64,000 bases of DNA from Anadara kagoshimensis (taxonomy: Eukaryota > Mollusca > Bivalvia > Arcoida > Arcidae). Positions 48,651 through 61,929 of the stretch are shown piece by piece. The notes beneath the pieces were generated by a model. That model worked only from the letters and a program-made list of their open reading frames with translations. It ran no database searches and was not told the DNA's origin. Location: NCBI GenBank assembly GCA_021292105.1, contig CM037862.1:3232501-3296500 (forward strand). Direction: 5' to 3'. Position numbers and translations under genes: made by a program. Position 1 is the stretch's first letter, and the number at the start of each line of letters is the position of its first letter.

Positions 48651-51080
48651 TTATTTATTTGTAAAAATTAAACCCTTCCAGCAAAAAACATTCAATCTGT
48701 TACAGTCTACTCTTGTGGTTGGATCAGTTTTGCTGGTAACCTCGCATCAATCATTTTGTGTCAGAATTCTTTTATTCATGTTTTTAATGCTTTCAATTTG
48801 GTTAGTTTTTTTCTAGTTTTTGGCTTATTGTCTTCTTCTATGGGCCTTTGTTGTATTCGATATCGTTCATGTTTTTCATTATAAAAACTATATTTGATTT
48901 CAAAACCCATTCAAGGTTGCATTTTATTACATTTTAACGTTTTGATAATAGAATTCTCTGAAACAATCTATGTGTTAGTACGATAAACAACTGAATAAAA
49001 TTTTATTCATAATTACATCGCCATTTTTCAAGACTGAGTCACATTTCACATTTATTTTTGCGCTTAATTGGGTGTTTAACGTATTAAATTATTCTTCTAT
49101 TTTTGTATAAACCATAACAGTTTTAATCACCAAATCTTTACTAATAGAAATAACTAACGATTAGTTGGCACTGATACAGGAAATAGATAAAATCATAACT
49201 TCATTTACAAAAGACATCCAATGGCGCCTTGAAATAAATTAAACGCTATGTGCAGTCTGAGGGGATGTATAAAATATAAATTATATAAATAAAATTAATT
49301 TACAATACACAATTTTAGTATTTGTTTTACAACTGTACTTGCATTTGATGTATAAAATATTTATTATTTTAGCTCATAAATTGATTTAAACTTATCAAGA
49401 TGTGTTTCTTTAATTAATAACAAACAAATAAATTGTATAGTTATACTATATTAAATAATTGTAACACGATTTGACATTTATATTTGAAACGTTGTTTTGC
49501 TTTATTGGCAAAGCGAAATGAGTTGTATAGTATGTTTCATTTTAGGATTAATTTTTATTTTTATTCGTAGGGAAATTTATTTTAAACAGGCTTAATGGGT
49601 AGGACTTTACAAAAGTATAAAACGTAAAGACAGGACAGGGGATCGGTAATTTTGAATTTTATCTTGTACATTGTTTCTCATAACGCTTTAAGAGACCATT
49701 ATGGACATTCAGGATATTATCATACAGTGTCTATCCAAATTCGGAATTTTTTAATCAATGCTTTCAGTACTTGTTTGTTTATCCATTTGTGTCGCATTTT
49801 TTTGTTTTACTTTCTGGTCTTTGCATGTCACAATATTTAGTAGCAAATGTCTTCTATTTATAATAATAGTAACAATGTTGATAGGTTTTAGATATTTAAA
49901 TGCTTTTGACATCATAATAGGAAAGGTTATATCACCCAATTTTTCCATAAATATAAATACATATGGTAATCCTTCAGTATAATCATAGTCATTAACCTTT
50001 TTTTTAATAACCATTTTTCGTATATGCCCATCATAAAAAACCACTTCCGCAACAATAATGATTTCAATTTGTCACTATTGCTTATTGTAAATAAATATGG
50101 CAATATCTCTTTTCTAAAAATTAATGTTTTGAAGGACTTATTCATATATAATGCATCTTTGAATACTATCATTGAAATAGTTAAATAGACTACGTATTAG
50201 ATAAGGGATGTTTTTATTTTTTGTTAGATAACGAACGCAATGAACGAGTACATTAAAGACTTGTCCAAAGTTTAACACTAAGCTAAATAATAAGTGTCGA
50301 ATCGGCAGGTCACCCCTATACCTCATTAGCTATACTTGGGTAGCTTCTACGTATCCTTCAGCAAATTTTCGGACATATGCTATCCATATCTCGGCTACTC
50401 GGCAGCCAAGCTTCCCCTTGTTTCGTTACCGCGATATTAAATGTTAAATGAAACTGTAAATCTATTTTGATAATGCCGATTATGGGATTTGTTATAGAAA
50501 ACATGATCTTAAATTCCGTAATGTGATTAAGATACAAAGATACATACAGAATGTCGACGACGTCCATAATTAAGATTTACTTTCACTCTGTTGCAATATT
50601 TAATGTTATTGAAAAATCGTTGAAGCTAAAATGCTTAGTTCTGATGTCTTAAATTGAATATAAATATATCCATACAATCATATCTACATTATATCAAAAA
50701 TTTGTTTTACAATAATCGAAAAGCAAAATGGATACTGCTGTATATTAATAATACTCTTTTCACTTTGATGCTTTGTTTGAATAGACATTTCAGTCTGGGT
50801 TTCACAATTATTGTTAGCGTACTTCTTCTTGGCTTATTTCTGTCTTGTCTACAATTTATTATAAGGAGGTATCAAGACAAAATTCTGGTTACAAATATAT
50901 GGGTTGTTTAGTTGCTTAGTGTCGAAGGCATTTAGTATCATAAACTGAGTGAATATTTCCAATCAATTCGAAAATTTACCTTAATTTTTATTTTATAATT
51001 ATGTTTTGTTTTCATCGACAATTTTCAGAACATATTTTTCAATATACACTTCTATATATAACTCACGCCCATTCTGATTT
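48651..51080. other. Intergenic array sequence between genes D and E
   Basis: This aligns with 3100-5280, 18960-21277 and 32151-34458. Several open frames of 60-97 codons overlap on both strands near 49650-50330. They are not kept in frame in the other units, so I call no gene. Confidence 0.4.
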
Positions 51081-51250
51081 TACATTTGGATGATGTAGCT
51101 AGCTAAAGAGAAGGTGTTTGTCCTTCCGGAGTACTCGGCCTTACTTCCCTGGTGAAAATTCACGTGTTTAACTTAATTTGTCAGTTCTTTAAGTTTATTG
51201 CTTGGTTTGAAATTGCGATTTTGACATAGGTCGATATTTTTGTTTTTGAC
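51081..51250 (+). repeat. Retroelement tail-only fragment
   Basis: This is the same tail as 5281, 21278 and 34459 ('gatgtagctagctaaagag', 'ccttccggagtactcgg'). Confidence 0.55.
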
Positions 51251-52024
51251 ATATACTTTTTACCTCGAATATTACAAAGTGGTAACAATTTATTAATATA
51301 ATTTTTACTTTGCATCAACATACATAAATTTAATTCTGTGCTTTAATGTTGTTCTCTGTGATTGTCATTTAGTTTTTATAGTAGAACAGGGGAATCTATA
51401 ACATACAATATGTACATTATACTTCGAAAAACCTAATGCATCCAAGTAAATGAAACAATTAATGATAAATTCTGTTTAAGAATACAAGAAAATACAAACA
51501 AAGGTTTATCATTCATTGAGGTAGTTTCGGTGCTGACGCAATCCTGTCTCAATGCGATGCATCGTAGACCCGTCAGTTATAATGTTATTACTACTATTGT
51601 GAACGATTTGCTGAGAACACGTTGTATTTTAGTGCTTTATGTATCTTTGTTGTTTAATAAATTGATTCTTAACGATCCCATTTACTGTCTAGCGTTACTA
51701 TCTGATTTTTTGATATTAGGTAATATCTAACAAAGAAGCAGTTCACTGCCATCTGATTTAATTCCTTACTCTAAATGATAGCCAGTAGATTAAATTGCGT
51801 GTACATAAATATCAATTACTGGAATGCAAGAACTAAATAGCTACTGAAATTGTTTTGTATAAAAAGCTGTCTGCAATATAAAAAAGATAAAAAACCTATT
51901 TACTATAGTCTAACCATATTTGTTATATGTCCATGTTTGAATCCGTGTTGGAGTATTATTTAGTTTATTCCATTTGATATTCCCTACACGAACTATTATC
52001 ACCATGTATCTAACAAAACGTTAA
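51251..52024. other. Intergenic array sequence between genes D and E, internally deleted
   Basis: Compared with 21447-22620, about 0.4 kb is missing at 51357-51362, where 'ttctctgtg' joins 'attgtcatttag'. The ATGCATCGTAGACC block is kept (51557). No gene is seen. Confidence 0.4.
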
Positions 52025-52104
52025 TTCACGTGTCTAACCTAACTTGTCAGTTCTGCTTCTGGATTGTAATTCAGACATGGATTAGTATGTTTCTTTATGA
52101 TTGA
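52025..52104 (+). repeat. Retroelement tail, remnant of a deleted RT fragment
   Basis: This is the same 80-bp remnant as 22621-22700 and 36238-36318. Confidence 0.55.
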
Positions 52105-52689
52105 AAGGTCAATTTATTCCCATGTGTCATATACTAACATGCACAATCTTATCTTTTTCTGGAAACTGAATGATGTTACTTGGAGATTGTCTTTAGTGTT
52201 ATGGTAAGGTTCATTGTTTTAATGATGATAAAACTTTTTCAGTGCCCTGTATGTCGGTTAAATATACGGTGTGAAGTACATGCTTTATCTTCTGTACAAA
52301 GTATTCCCTCTATTACTAATTGTCAGTTTGGTAACTAAGCTACGTGTTTTGATGCCATGTATTTTATATCGTTGGGTACATGAGCTTTCTTGTGGATTTA
52401 AATTTTAATGTTAATGTTCTTTTGTTGTAATATTGATTCGATTCGTATTGGCAAGGAAACATTAATCACAATTACTGTAATGACGATGTCTAACTTAATA
52501 TTTTCTTCACATTTATATTTAAAGAGATTTCCTCTGGGTATATATGATTTTTTATTTAAATCATCTTGATTCACATATAAAACAAAAATATAGTGACGAA
52601 ACCATTATTAAATGATAGAGTTTTTTTAGATAATATTTTGTTTGAAAATATAAATTTCCAACAACTATCGGTAAACTAATGGGAATAAA

Positions 52690-53200
52690 CTGCTTGCTGA
52701 TGTGTTTCTTCAAAGCAGAATTTATGTAGAACCTTGTTAAAACCTGAAAGAAGACTGTAACTAAATCATTCCATCCAACATCTACATTCTATCTTAAATA
52801 ATCATAAATGTGGAGAATATGTAAATGTCATCTAACAAAGTGAGCTTGAAACTGTACAAACACAAATTTGTCAACTTACCTTCTCTATGTCACAATATAC
52901 CTGCTTCTTCTACTTATTTTATATTTGTTTTACTGTTAATATGCTATGGTGGAGATTGTTGTCACTACGGGAAATAGCACAATGAAGCAAACTATTGATT
53001 CAGGGATAAATAAGTCTAGGAATGCCAAAGCCTTCAAAACGTTTCATGGTCGCCATCACACTAATTTTGATGAATATGATGTCTCTCTATCCAAAATTAC
53101 CCTGGATATATTTGACGCCACATAGTTTCATGTTTCTTTCATTCTCAATTTTATTTCCAAATAGCGAGTGTAGCTGGATCAATCAAAAAGACCTCAACAT
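52690..53200 (+). mobile_element. RT retroelement 3' fragment near gene E, internally deleted
   Basis: This is the counterpart of 36930-37440, with the identical 123-bp deletion junction (CAAATTTG/TCAACTT near 52868). The decayed end block FKTFHGRHHT...EYDVSLSKITLDIF is still traceable up to 53125. Confidence 0.6.
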
Positions 53201-53810
53201 ATCTTTGTCCAAAAAAAATTTAATACAATATAACAAATGTATTATTAAGAGAAAAATTAATAAAAAAACTCTTTAAATTGAAATTCTCCAAATAAATTCG
53301 GAACTTATTTTTCAAAACTTTTAAACGCCCCGAAATATATACGTTCCACAGTGTTTTGAACAAATATGCGGTACATACTCTATAACACAATTTTAGTACA
53401 AAGTGCAGTTTTTAACTCAAACTTAAGAAATAATCTTGAACAATCTAAAACAATATGTATAATTAACCAAATGAAAAAGCCACTATATCGTTTTACAGTA
53501 GGTCAATATTCAGGTTTTTAATTCGATAATCACAAACACAATGTTCTCTCGCGAACACGAATAAAACCAACAAATCACAACACGTCAAATCTGACTTTGC
53601 TATGATATATCATTCTTGTTTTCAAGTTGAAGACGTCATTTGCATCCAACGAATATCTTTTACCGAGTTCTTTGTCAATTCCTTGCATTAAAACTGGTAT
53701 TTGATTTTACTGATTACTGGAGAGTAGATACGTCAAGCATACACCGGAACATTATAAAGGATACAAATAACTGACATGGTCTCCCGGGGAAATATTAATA
53801 TTTAACCCTT
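53201..53810 (-). other. 3' flank of USP gene E
   Basis: This is the downstream flank shared with C and D. It holds the 3' UTR with its end unknown. Confidence 0.4.
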
Positions 53811-56800
53811 TTACGGTTTCTTGATAGGACACACAACAACGGGAACAGGAGAATGATGTAACAAATAGTCACTAACACTGCCTAGCAACGTTCTTCTGAT
53901 ATTTCCTTGACCTCTAGTTCCAGTAACAATAACTGTAGCATTAACTTCAACCGCTGCACTTAAAATACCAGCTCCAGGTTTAGGTGCATGGGCACTCTTC
54001 ACTATCCCATTGATCTACAAAGGAAAAAATGGAGGTAAATATGCACTGGGAATTGTCTAAAAACATTTGATTGATAGTCATCTAATTAAGACGCACAAAA
54101 TATATAAATATAATGGAAATATGTAAAAAATTATTAAATTTCGTAGAACATTAAAAACATTAAAACAACAGGGAGATTGTTTACATGCTTTGCGATGTTG
54201 TATTACGTAATTCTGATTTCAATTGTTCCTATATGTATGTTTGCCTTTTCTTCTATTGTTTGCAAGCCTCTACCGTTTATTGGTGTTATATCGTGTTTTA
54301 ACCTTAACCGCTGCACTTAAAATACTAGCTCCAGGTTTAGGTGTATGTGCACTTTTCACTATCCCATTGATGTACGAAGGAAAAAATAGAGGTAAAAATA
54401 TGCGCTGGGATTAGTTTTAAAACGTTTGAAAGATAGGCATCTAATTAAGGCACACAAAATATATAAATATTCTGGAATAAATAGAAAATAATTAAATTTC
54501 GTAGACTTGGGAGAATGTTAACATGTTGAGCGATACTTTATTACGTCATTCTGTTTTTATGTATAACGGTTCCTTTATGTGTGTTTGTTTTTTCTTCTAT
54601 TATTTGCACGTTTCTACCATTTACTGGTATTATCTCGTGTGTTAGTTACCAAAAACTCTTCTATTGCCAGTTTGATGATGCCATAAAAAATAAGAATAGC
54701 TCAGGGTAAACCCAACAGGTAGGGACTCTTTCTTAATTAAGGTAAATTTTGCGTCATAATCAAACAGTTATATTTTACGCGATACCCCTTAAAGTTAAAT
54801 GCGCGTTATTTCCATTGCATATGGAATCGCATCAGTTATTGTTTACTTTTGTGAAAGATGATATAATTCCAAGAATTTCTGACGTAACCATTTTCCAAAC
54901 CTTCCTCACAAAAGTTCATATGCATCGATCTTGTTGTACACTGTTGAACCCCATTAAACCTCAACAAACTTTAAAAATCAAAACAGATGATACAGATGAT
55001 AATAAGAGATTAATCGCAATGAAACAGGATCTTTTGGAACTGTAAAGTCATTGACACTTTTACAAAACAGGTTGTCTGCTACTGGTGAGAATATTGTTTG
55101 TACAATGATTATATAATAACAGCTGACAGTTTATTGAGGGAAAGCACGTATATCATTTCACTTAATGAGATAAAATATCTAATATCACAATAGAAGTAAT
55201 TGCATGTCAATGGAAGCTAATGTTAAGATTTTTGCAGCAAAAATATATCTTGAATCTAGATAATATCATTTTAAGCAAAAATAGAATCTATACGTAATAA
55301 ACATAACAAATAAATGACTTTATGTCATGTTTATAGAACCTAAGGCATTACATTGTTAACATGACATAAATGAATTCGTATAAAAAAATTGTACTTTAAA
55401 ACGGAAAGATGTCCAACTATCCAAAGGGCTAAAAACAACTAAAAAGGACCTGATGCATGCATATTAAGATCATGGAATCCAACAACCACTCACACCTAAT
55501 ATAATAAATGTAAATGCAATGTTGACGTAAACATGATTGCAAAGTATGCAACCAAAGGTTATGATAAACTAAAATACATTCAAATATGGTTTGTAGAGAA
55601 CGTTTGAATTCATTACCAGCTGAAATAGTAAATGTTTCAATTGTCAATGCTTTCCCGAATCAGTTGGGCCATTTAGACGGTTAAAATACGTTCGAATAAG
55701 CCATAAAAGTTTATGTTTACAATTGTAAAGTAAGAAGTACAAAGTGGTTAAACTATTTTTACTTTTCCTTTGTAGGGTTCTAGTCATCCAACTTACGTAA
55801 TTAAAATGGTTATACATGTATATATTTCATAAAAAATACTAGAATTAAATACACCTTATAACTAAACAATGTACCAAATTGTATATATAAATAAGATATT
55901 TATTTCTTTGTTTATTTCTGTGTTTCTTTATTCTTACGAAGCAGAATTTATGCAGAACCTTGTTAAATCTGGAGAGAAAACTGTCGCCAAATCATTCAAC
56001 TCAACATACAGATACATAGATGACGTTCTGTCTCTTAACAATCCTAAATTTGGAGACTATGTAAATTTCATCTATCCTAGTGAGCTTGAAATAAAAGACA
56101 CGACTGATTCGATAAGTTCTGCTTCATATTTAGACTTATACCTGAATTATGACGCACAAGAAAGGCTACATTTGAAACTTTATGACAAACGTGATGACTT
56201 CAATTTTTCTATTGTCAACTTTTCTTTTTTATGCAGCAATATACCTGCTTCTCCTGCTTATGGGGTATTTGTTTCCCAATTTAATACGCTATGGTAGAGC
56301 TTGTTCCCACTACGGGGACTTTGTACAACGAAGTAGGCTGCTTGCAAATAAATTGTTGACTCAGTGATATTGCAAGCCTAGGCTTATCAAGGCCCTCAAA
56401 AAGTTTTATGGCCGTCATCACAGTATTGTTGATAAGTTTGATGTCTCTGTGTCCAGGATTGCCTTGGATATATTTGACGTATCATATATAGTTCCATGTT
56501 CCTTTCACACAATTTTGATTACACACGTGACGGGTGTAGCTAGCTAAACAGGAAGTGCTTACCCTTCCGGAGCACCCGGCCTCACTTCCCTGGTGGAAGT
56601 TCACGTGTCTAACCTAACTTGTCAGTTCCAAAGTTTTTACTTTGCTTCTGGATTGTGATTCGGAAATGGATAAGTGTGTTTGTTTTTGATACTTACATTT
56701 AAATCTTTCAGTAATTTAGCATAATCTACCAGTTTACTTTGTATTCTTTTAACTTCATGTTGTAGTAGTAACTTGAAGGCTTCGTAATCTACAGAGTGTG

Positions 56801-59800
56801 GTGCTGTAATATAATAATGTACACAGTTAATATCAGAATAATATAGTGGATAATTACAACATTGCATTATATCTGTAGATCCTACACACAAATAAGTTAC
56901 TTCGGGAGCATCCAGCCTCACATCCCTGCTAAAAGTTCACCTAATTTGTCAGCTTCAAAGTTTTTACTTTGTTTTTGGATTTTGGTTTGGACATGGATTG
57001 ATTTGTTGGTACTTACTAAGCAAAGTGTTTCTGTCACAACAAAACCAATAACAATACAGAGAACAAAAATGTACCTAATCTTTTTCAATATTTTTTCATA
57101 AAAGCTACTTATCCAAACAGTATTCCCGGCCACCTTATTATATGTACAATTGTTTATATTTCCTTGTTCTGCTCATTTTAATCGTGCTCTTGATTGCTTA
57201 ATCTATTGTTTTACTATACACTAAATATATAAAACACGTTTTTCGTAGTTAAACATGTTGATAAAGGTTCTTAAAAGTACAGTGCACGTCAATCATGTGG
57301 CATTTCATAATCAGCGGTCTTAGTATTTGCCCCTCCATGGAATGTATTTTGTAATTAGAGGGCGTAGAATGTGGTTTTATTCGTGTAAGGAGGTTTTGTA
57401 ATCACTGGTTAAAGTCTGTGTTTATCTTGTGATGTATTGTATACCCGTTTTAAATAACATTGATTATGATAATTTCCAAGTTTATTTCAGTTGGCTTTTT
57501 TTTCATTTTGCACAACGGCATGTAAATATGCATTCTTATGGAATTATATATATAGGGCCCATTCGACATCGAGAATAGTTTTTGCCATTAGTGGCCGCAA
57601 TATGTTGTTTCTTCAGTGCATATAATGCAGCTGTTCATTCCATATTTTGTAAATCCACACAGTTTTATTTCTTATTAAGATATGCATGTTATAAGCTACT
57701 TATTTTTAATGATAAAATTATTGCTCAGTAATGCCAACAACATAGATTACCTGAAGTAATGACATCACTCAGTTCTACACAATACACAAGGAATACTTTA
57801 TCATCCGGTCTATGAACATGTTCAGCATAAACTAAAATATAAAACAAATCCAATAGGCATGTTATTTTAATTATTGATAGAGGAACCCCTGTAGTTCAAT
57901 TCATCAGAGGATATTTGTGTCTATACAACACAACGCTCTTAAATGTTAACGTATTTAGTAATTATTTTTAACATGCATTGCACTATTAGTGGGTGTTTGA
58001 GAAAATCGTTGATTTTACTGCATCTGGCGTTACATTATTTGTTCAGGTCTGTGAACATATTCATAATAAACTGAAAAGTAGACCCAACAATAAGACAATG
58101 AAAATATAAAGATCAGGAGAAAGAAATGTGTCATTCATATATATTGCAAATTACTATCACAATCAATTCTTTTCATCTGATATTAATCAACATCTTCTTT
58201 CTTGTGTAAAATATCGAAGCTTTGGTGATATTTCCTATATCCATTTAGGATACAATCATTGCAACATGTGTGTGCTGCTTAACAATAGTACTTTATATAC
58301 ATAATATATATTTATTTTCGAGTGATGACCTTAGGTGTGCATTATCAAAAGGTATTGCAATACTTCATTAAGGTTTTGTTAACAATTTTATCTTAAAAGC
58401 AACCTGAAGAACAAATCTTTTCATTGTATAATTCTTTAACAGAATAGATTTGCACTTGTAAATTAATATTCCTCAACATCTCCATTACATGCTCATTTTG
58501 CTTTGGATAAAAGTTTAAAATGTTGAATGTTTAACATTATTATCAACACTATGCGATTGTAATAACATGAACTTGGCAGTACCACCAAACCACGGATAAT
58601 TAAAACCAGATATTTCCTTACCAATCAATGTTTAATGGATTACACTTAACAACAAAAAGAGAAAACTACGTGTACAGTTGTTCACTCGCGAAATTATCCA
58701 CAGTTCAAATAGCAAAGCTTTAAAATATAAAGCCGTTTATATAAGATATCCCATCTCAGAAGTAATGAAATTGCCATACTCTTTATTATTCCTGGTGACA
58801 TCCTATTATAATGTTTCAAAGCTTAAAAAAATATCCAACCGTTTATATAAAATACTAGTATCCCATCTTGGAACTAGTGATTATTATCACCCAGATTATG
58901 GTACTACATTATTCTTTAAAACCTCCCATTGTAATGGTTTCCTGGTCGATATGGTTTCTGACTTGGTCCATCAAATGTCAAATTTGTTTCCCCATAAAGT
59001 ATGATTGTATAAAGCTGAGGATAATATGTTAACGGTGGGTATTGATTTATGTCATGTGGGATATACACAAATACATGCACTTCTAATTGATATTTTACTC
59101 CGAGTCAATACAGAATGACATATTTTAATTATTGGTCTTTTATAAACGCTCCATTTCCAAATCACAATACCAAATGTCAATCAAAAACATACCGGTCCAT
59201 GTCTAAATCACAATCCGACATGCAAAGTAAAGACTTTGAATACTGAGAAATTTAACTTCCGCCATCGAAATTGAAAGGATAAGCATCTCCTATCTAGATA
59301 GCTACATCCGTCAAGTGATAAATCAAATGAAAACATACCGGTCCATGTCCAAATTACAATCCAAAAAGAAAAGTAAGACGGATTAAGATGAGACACATGT
59401 TCTAGTTCTCATAACCAAACTACAACATATAAATTACTTAAGCATTAGACGAAATCAGTAGTGCAAGGACCAAAATTGGAGAAATCGAAAGATGTAGAGA
59501 TAAAAAAAATTGAAGGATCAAATATTATTTTACCAAATCCACGTTAAATAATATAAACTAACAACATTATACAACGAAGAACGTGTCAAGATTTTCTGCT
59601 TAAAAATGCATGTTACACTTACAATCCCATCGATAGATTTACTTAATTTGACAGCAAATTTGTATTAAGATTTGTTGTAATAAATAGTACCCTCATACGG
59701 GTTCCCGAAAGTCTAATATTATATATATATAGACTATACTTTAAATGAATTTAAAGAAACGAAAATATCCACTTATTTTATAGACCGGTATGCTTTCGTC

Positions 59801-61025
59801 TGATTTATGAAAATATTTGTTTACACAAAATCAGTATAAAATTATTTACAGTTGAAAATCAATACTGCCAGTAGGAATAATCATTAATTTATGGCGTGTA
59901 AGATTCGATCTTGTAAGTTGTAAAGTCTTCCAATAAATCAATTATTACATCCAAGTGTTCATTAACAGATGTTTTAAATTCTATAAACTTCCCATCTTCT
60001 ATTTCGGTCCGTCCATAATAAACATGTCGAAAATTAGCTTTATTTCAAAGAAAATTGCTCTAATTGTCATTGATAACAAATCACAAACAAACATTCCATA
60101 CCATGTCCAAATCACAACCCCAAAAGCAAATGAAAACTGCGAAATCTGACAAATTAAGTTCATTAATAGATTGGCTCAGTGTAACACGGCGAGGGAAAGA
60201 TCGTTTAGTATCATGACTAAGAAACATAAAAATACTTTACGTTTTAGAGTTAACATTAGATAAGTAGTGTCTAAAATATAAACATATGGTATGGTGTACG
60301 TCTGTTCCTGTTTTAGTTTTGATTGATGAAGGAAATCTTTATCTCAGTATCTTCTTTTATAAAAGGTTGGATGGTCAAGGAAATTCTTCACTGCAGTAAA
60401 TAGTATCTATTATTCATAGTTTTAATCAACAATCGCGGCTTCAAAGCATGTCAGAAGAACGAAAGTTATAATCAGTAATTATGTGTTTGTCATATCCTTG
60501 TTTAGCTTATTTTGTCTTTTTTGGGGTTATTATTAACTTCTATTGTGTTGTGTTCTTGATTATGTTGGTTGCTGCTAAGTACGTGAATTTGCATATTGCG
60601 AAATTCTGCTTTTTCCATTTAAAATAATCAGCAGATTGAGACAAAAACACTTTTACTAAAATTAAATGTGAAATAAAAAAAGTTTAATAAAATGTGTGCA
60701 AATTCTATTGTTGTTGTTGTTTTTTTTTCCTGCTATTGTTGTATGCGTTATCGCGGATAAGATTAACTTTTCAAATTCTAACCACTGAAACAATTTTTTA
60801 CTAATGATGACCCAATTAGTTACACTGTTAAAACGAGTTCCATAAGTTTAAATAAAAAATACAAGTTACAGAAAATGATATCAATTACCTAATAAAACCT
60901 TAGAAATAAAATACAAATTAAATATACTTACAGTGAAGTGCACGTGTTGCATGTTCACTTCCATCAAAAGCTATCACAACTGTTTTAGGTTTTCTCTTCC
61001 TAGCTTTTGGTCCTTTAGCAGCCAT
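53811..61025 (-). CDS. Universal stress protein gene E (4 coding exons, 161 aa)
   Basis: The exons are 60932-61025, 57751-57831, 56697-56803 and 53811-54014; introns are 3100, 947 and 2682 bp with GT-AG ends. The frame is 486 nt. The leader reads [12 protein letters not shown] (Glu5 to Gly). Exons 2 and 3 are those of the C/D type. Exon 4 ends ...VVCPIKKP at the same TAA as in D, so three residues shorter than B and C. The G-x2-G-x9-G-S nucleotide motif is complete. Intron 3 is longer because an RT fragment inserted a few bases from the exon 3 donor; the donor AAT|GTAAGT itself is intact. It is the most upstream copy visible, and array homology ends beyond its promoter flank. Confidence 0.92.
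54298..54371 (-). pseudogene. Dead partial copy of exon 4 in intron 3 of gene E
   Basis: This is the 74-bp counterpart of 25032-25105. The coding part still reads [13 protein letters not shown]-like, but the acceptor TAG is changed to TAC, so it cannot splice at the normal place. Confidence 0.7.
55899..56690 (+). mobile_element. RT retroelement fragment inserted in intron 3 of gene E
   Basis: This is the longest RT coding stretch in the window: [28 protein letters not shown] (catalytic YIDD), [32 protein letters not shown] and [14 protein letters not shown]. Then an extra T (near 56280) shifts the frame, and a CAG-TGA change adds a stop (about 56366). The full tail follows, ending 'tgtttgtttttgat' directly at the exon 3 donor. 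A 4-bp GATA flanks it (55895-55898 and 56688-56691). It is opposite in strand to the gene and absent from intron 3 of B, C and D. Confidence 0.75.
56901..57005 (+). repeat. Retroelement tail in intron 2 of gene E
   Basis: This is the same tail and place as 26885-27003 and 40361-40474. Confidence 0.5.
59149..59372 (-). repeat. Retroelement tails in intron 1 of gene E
   Basis: These are minus-strand tail ends as in genes C and D, joined to the flank by the same short deletion as in D. Confidence 0.5.
60078..60190 (-). repeat. Retroelement tail in intron 1 of gene E
   Basis: This is a single tail where gene C has a doubled one (29906-30075). The flanks are almost identical to C and unlike D. 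Confidence 0.5.
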
Positions 61026-61929
61026 TGTTTATCCAGCCGACTACCTCCCTCCTCGTATCGACACCAATTGAATCATGTGGATATGTACTGGTATTGATCT
61101 ATCGTACAAATTCGCAAGCCAAACACTGTTTATATACAATGCTCAGAGTGTTTAATCAGGCCAAGTTGAACGTATTTTTTCAATATCGATAAACTTTTTA
61201 CCGTGAAATGTGATAATATGATTGCTCTTCAGTATTGTTAGGGGAATCATAAACAGTCCCATTTAGCAAAATAATGGAATAAAGTGTCAATGTGATTCAT
61301 TGTAAAGACAGTAAGGCCAAATAAGTGAACAATATAAAATGTCGGTATCAGAAATCCAAGCATCGAGATAGTAAGTGTTACCTGATGAAAGAAATCATAT
61401 TTTATTACGCTGATGTATGTTATAAAACATGATACCGCCTTTGATGGTATTTTGTTTTCTTTTTAATACACAATAGTTCATAGCTTTTTTACCACGAAGT
61501 CAAGTACCTGAGATGTTTGAAGTTTATAAGAGATACGTCAATGTCGCTTCACATACTGTCTTTCACTTCGTGAAATTTTCTATTTTCAATAGTTTTCATA
61601 GAAAATCTAAATAATTTGAATATAAAGTTTTTTATTATTTATTTTATTATTATTAAAATTTATTTATTTTAGTTACTTTTCAGATGTAACGCATAATTGT
61701 TTTTCGACAATGTTTAGTTATGAAGATTTCTCATTGTGTACGATATGGTTTACAAAATCCAAATGCGTATTGATGTAATTCGCCACCAAGAGTGTCACTT
61801 CCTGTGTAAACACGGTTTGTTTAAGCGTGCAAAATCCTCATATATCTTTACATTGATTTTCAATTACGACTCAACTCAAGCCAATGAACAATGTTAAATT
61901 TCATTTAAATTTATTCTTTTCTGTGTAAA
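61026..61929. other. 5' UTR/promoter flank of gene E
   Basis: This is conserved with the flanks of A-D. A short low-complexity run of T/A lies near 61628-61670. No gene is seen. Confidence 0.45.
61129..61136 (-). promoter_or_regulatory. Putative TATA box of USP gene E
   Basis: The minus strand reads TATATAAA, 104 bp upstream of the ATG (61025), in the conserved promoter block. Confidence 0.55.

Noticed and set aside
49650-50326. Several overlapping open frames of 60-97 codons on both strands
   Set aside because: They are short, overlapping and AT-rich, and not conserved in frame in the equivalent intervals of other units.
58678-59004. 108-codon plus-strand open frame in intron 1 of gene E
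   Set aside because: It spans short tandem repeats of the intron, is opposite in strand to the gene, and is broken in the matching introns of C and D.
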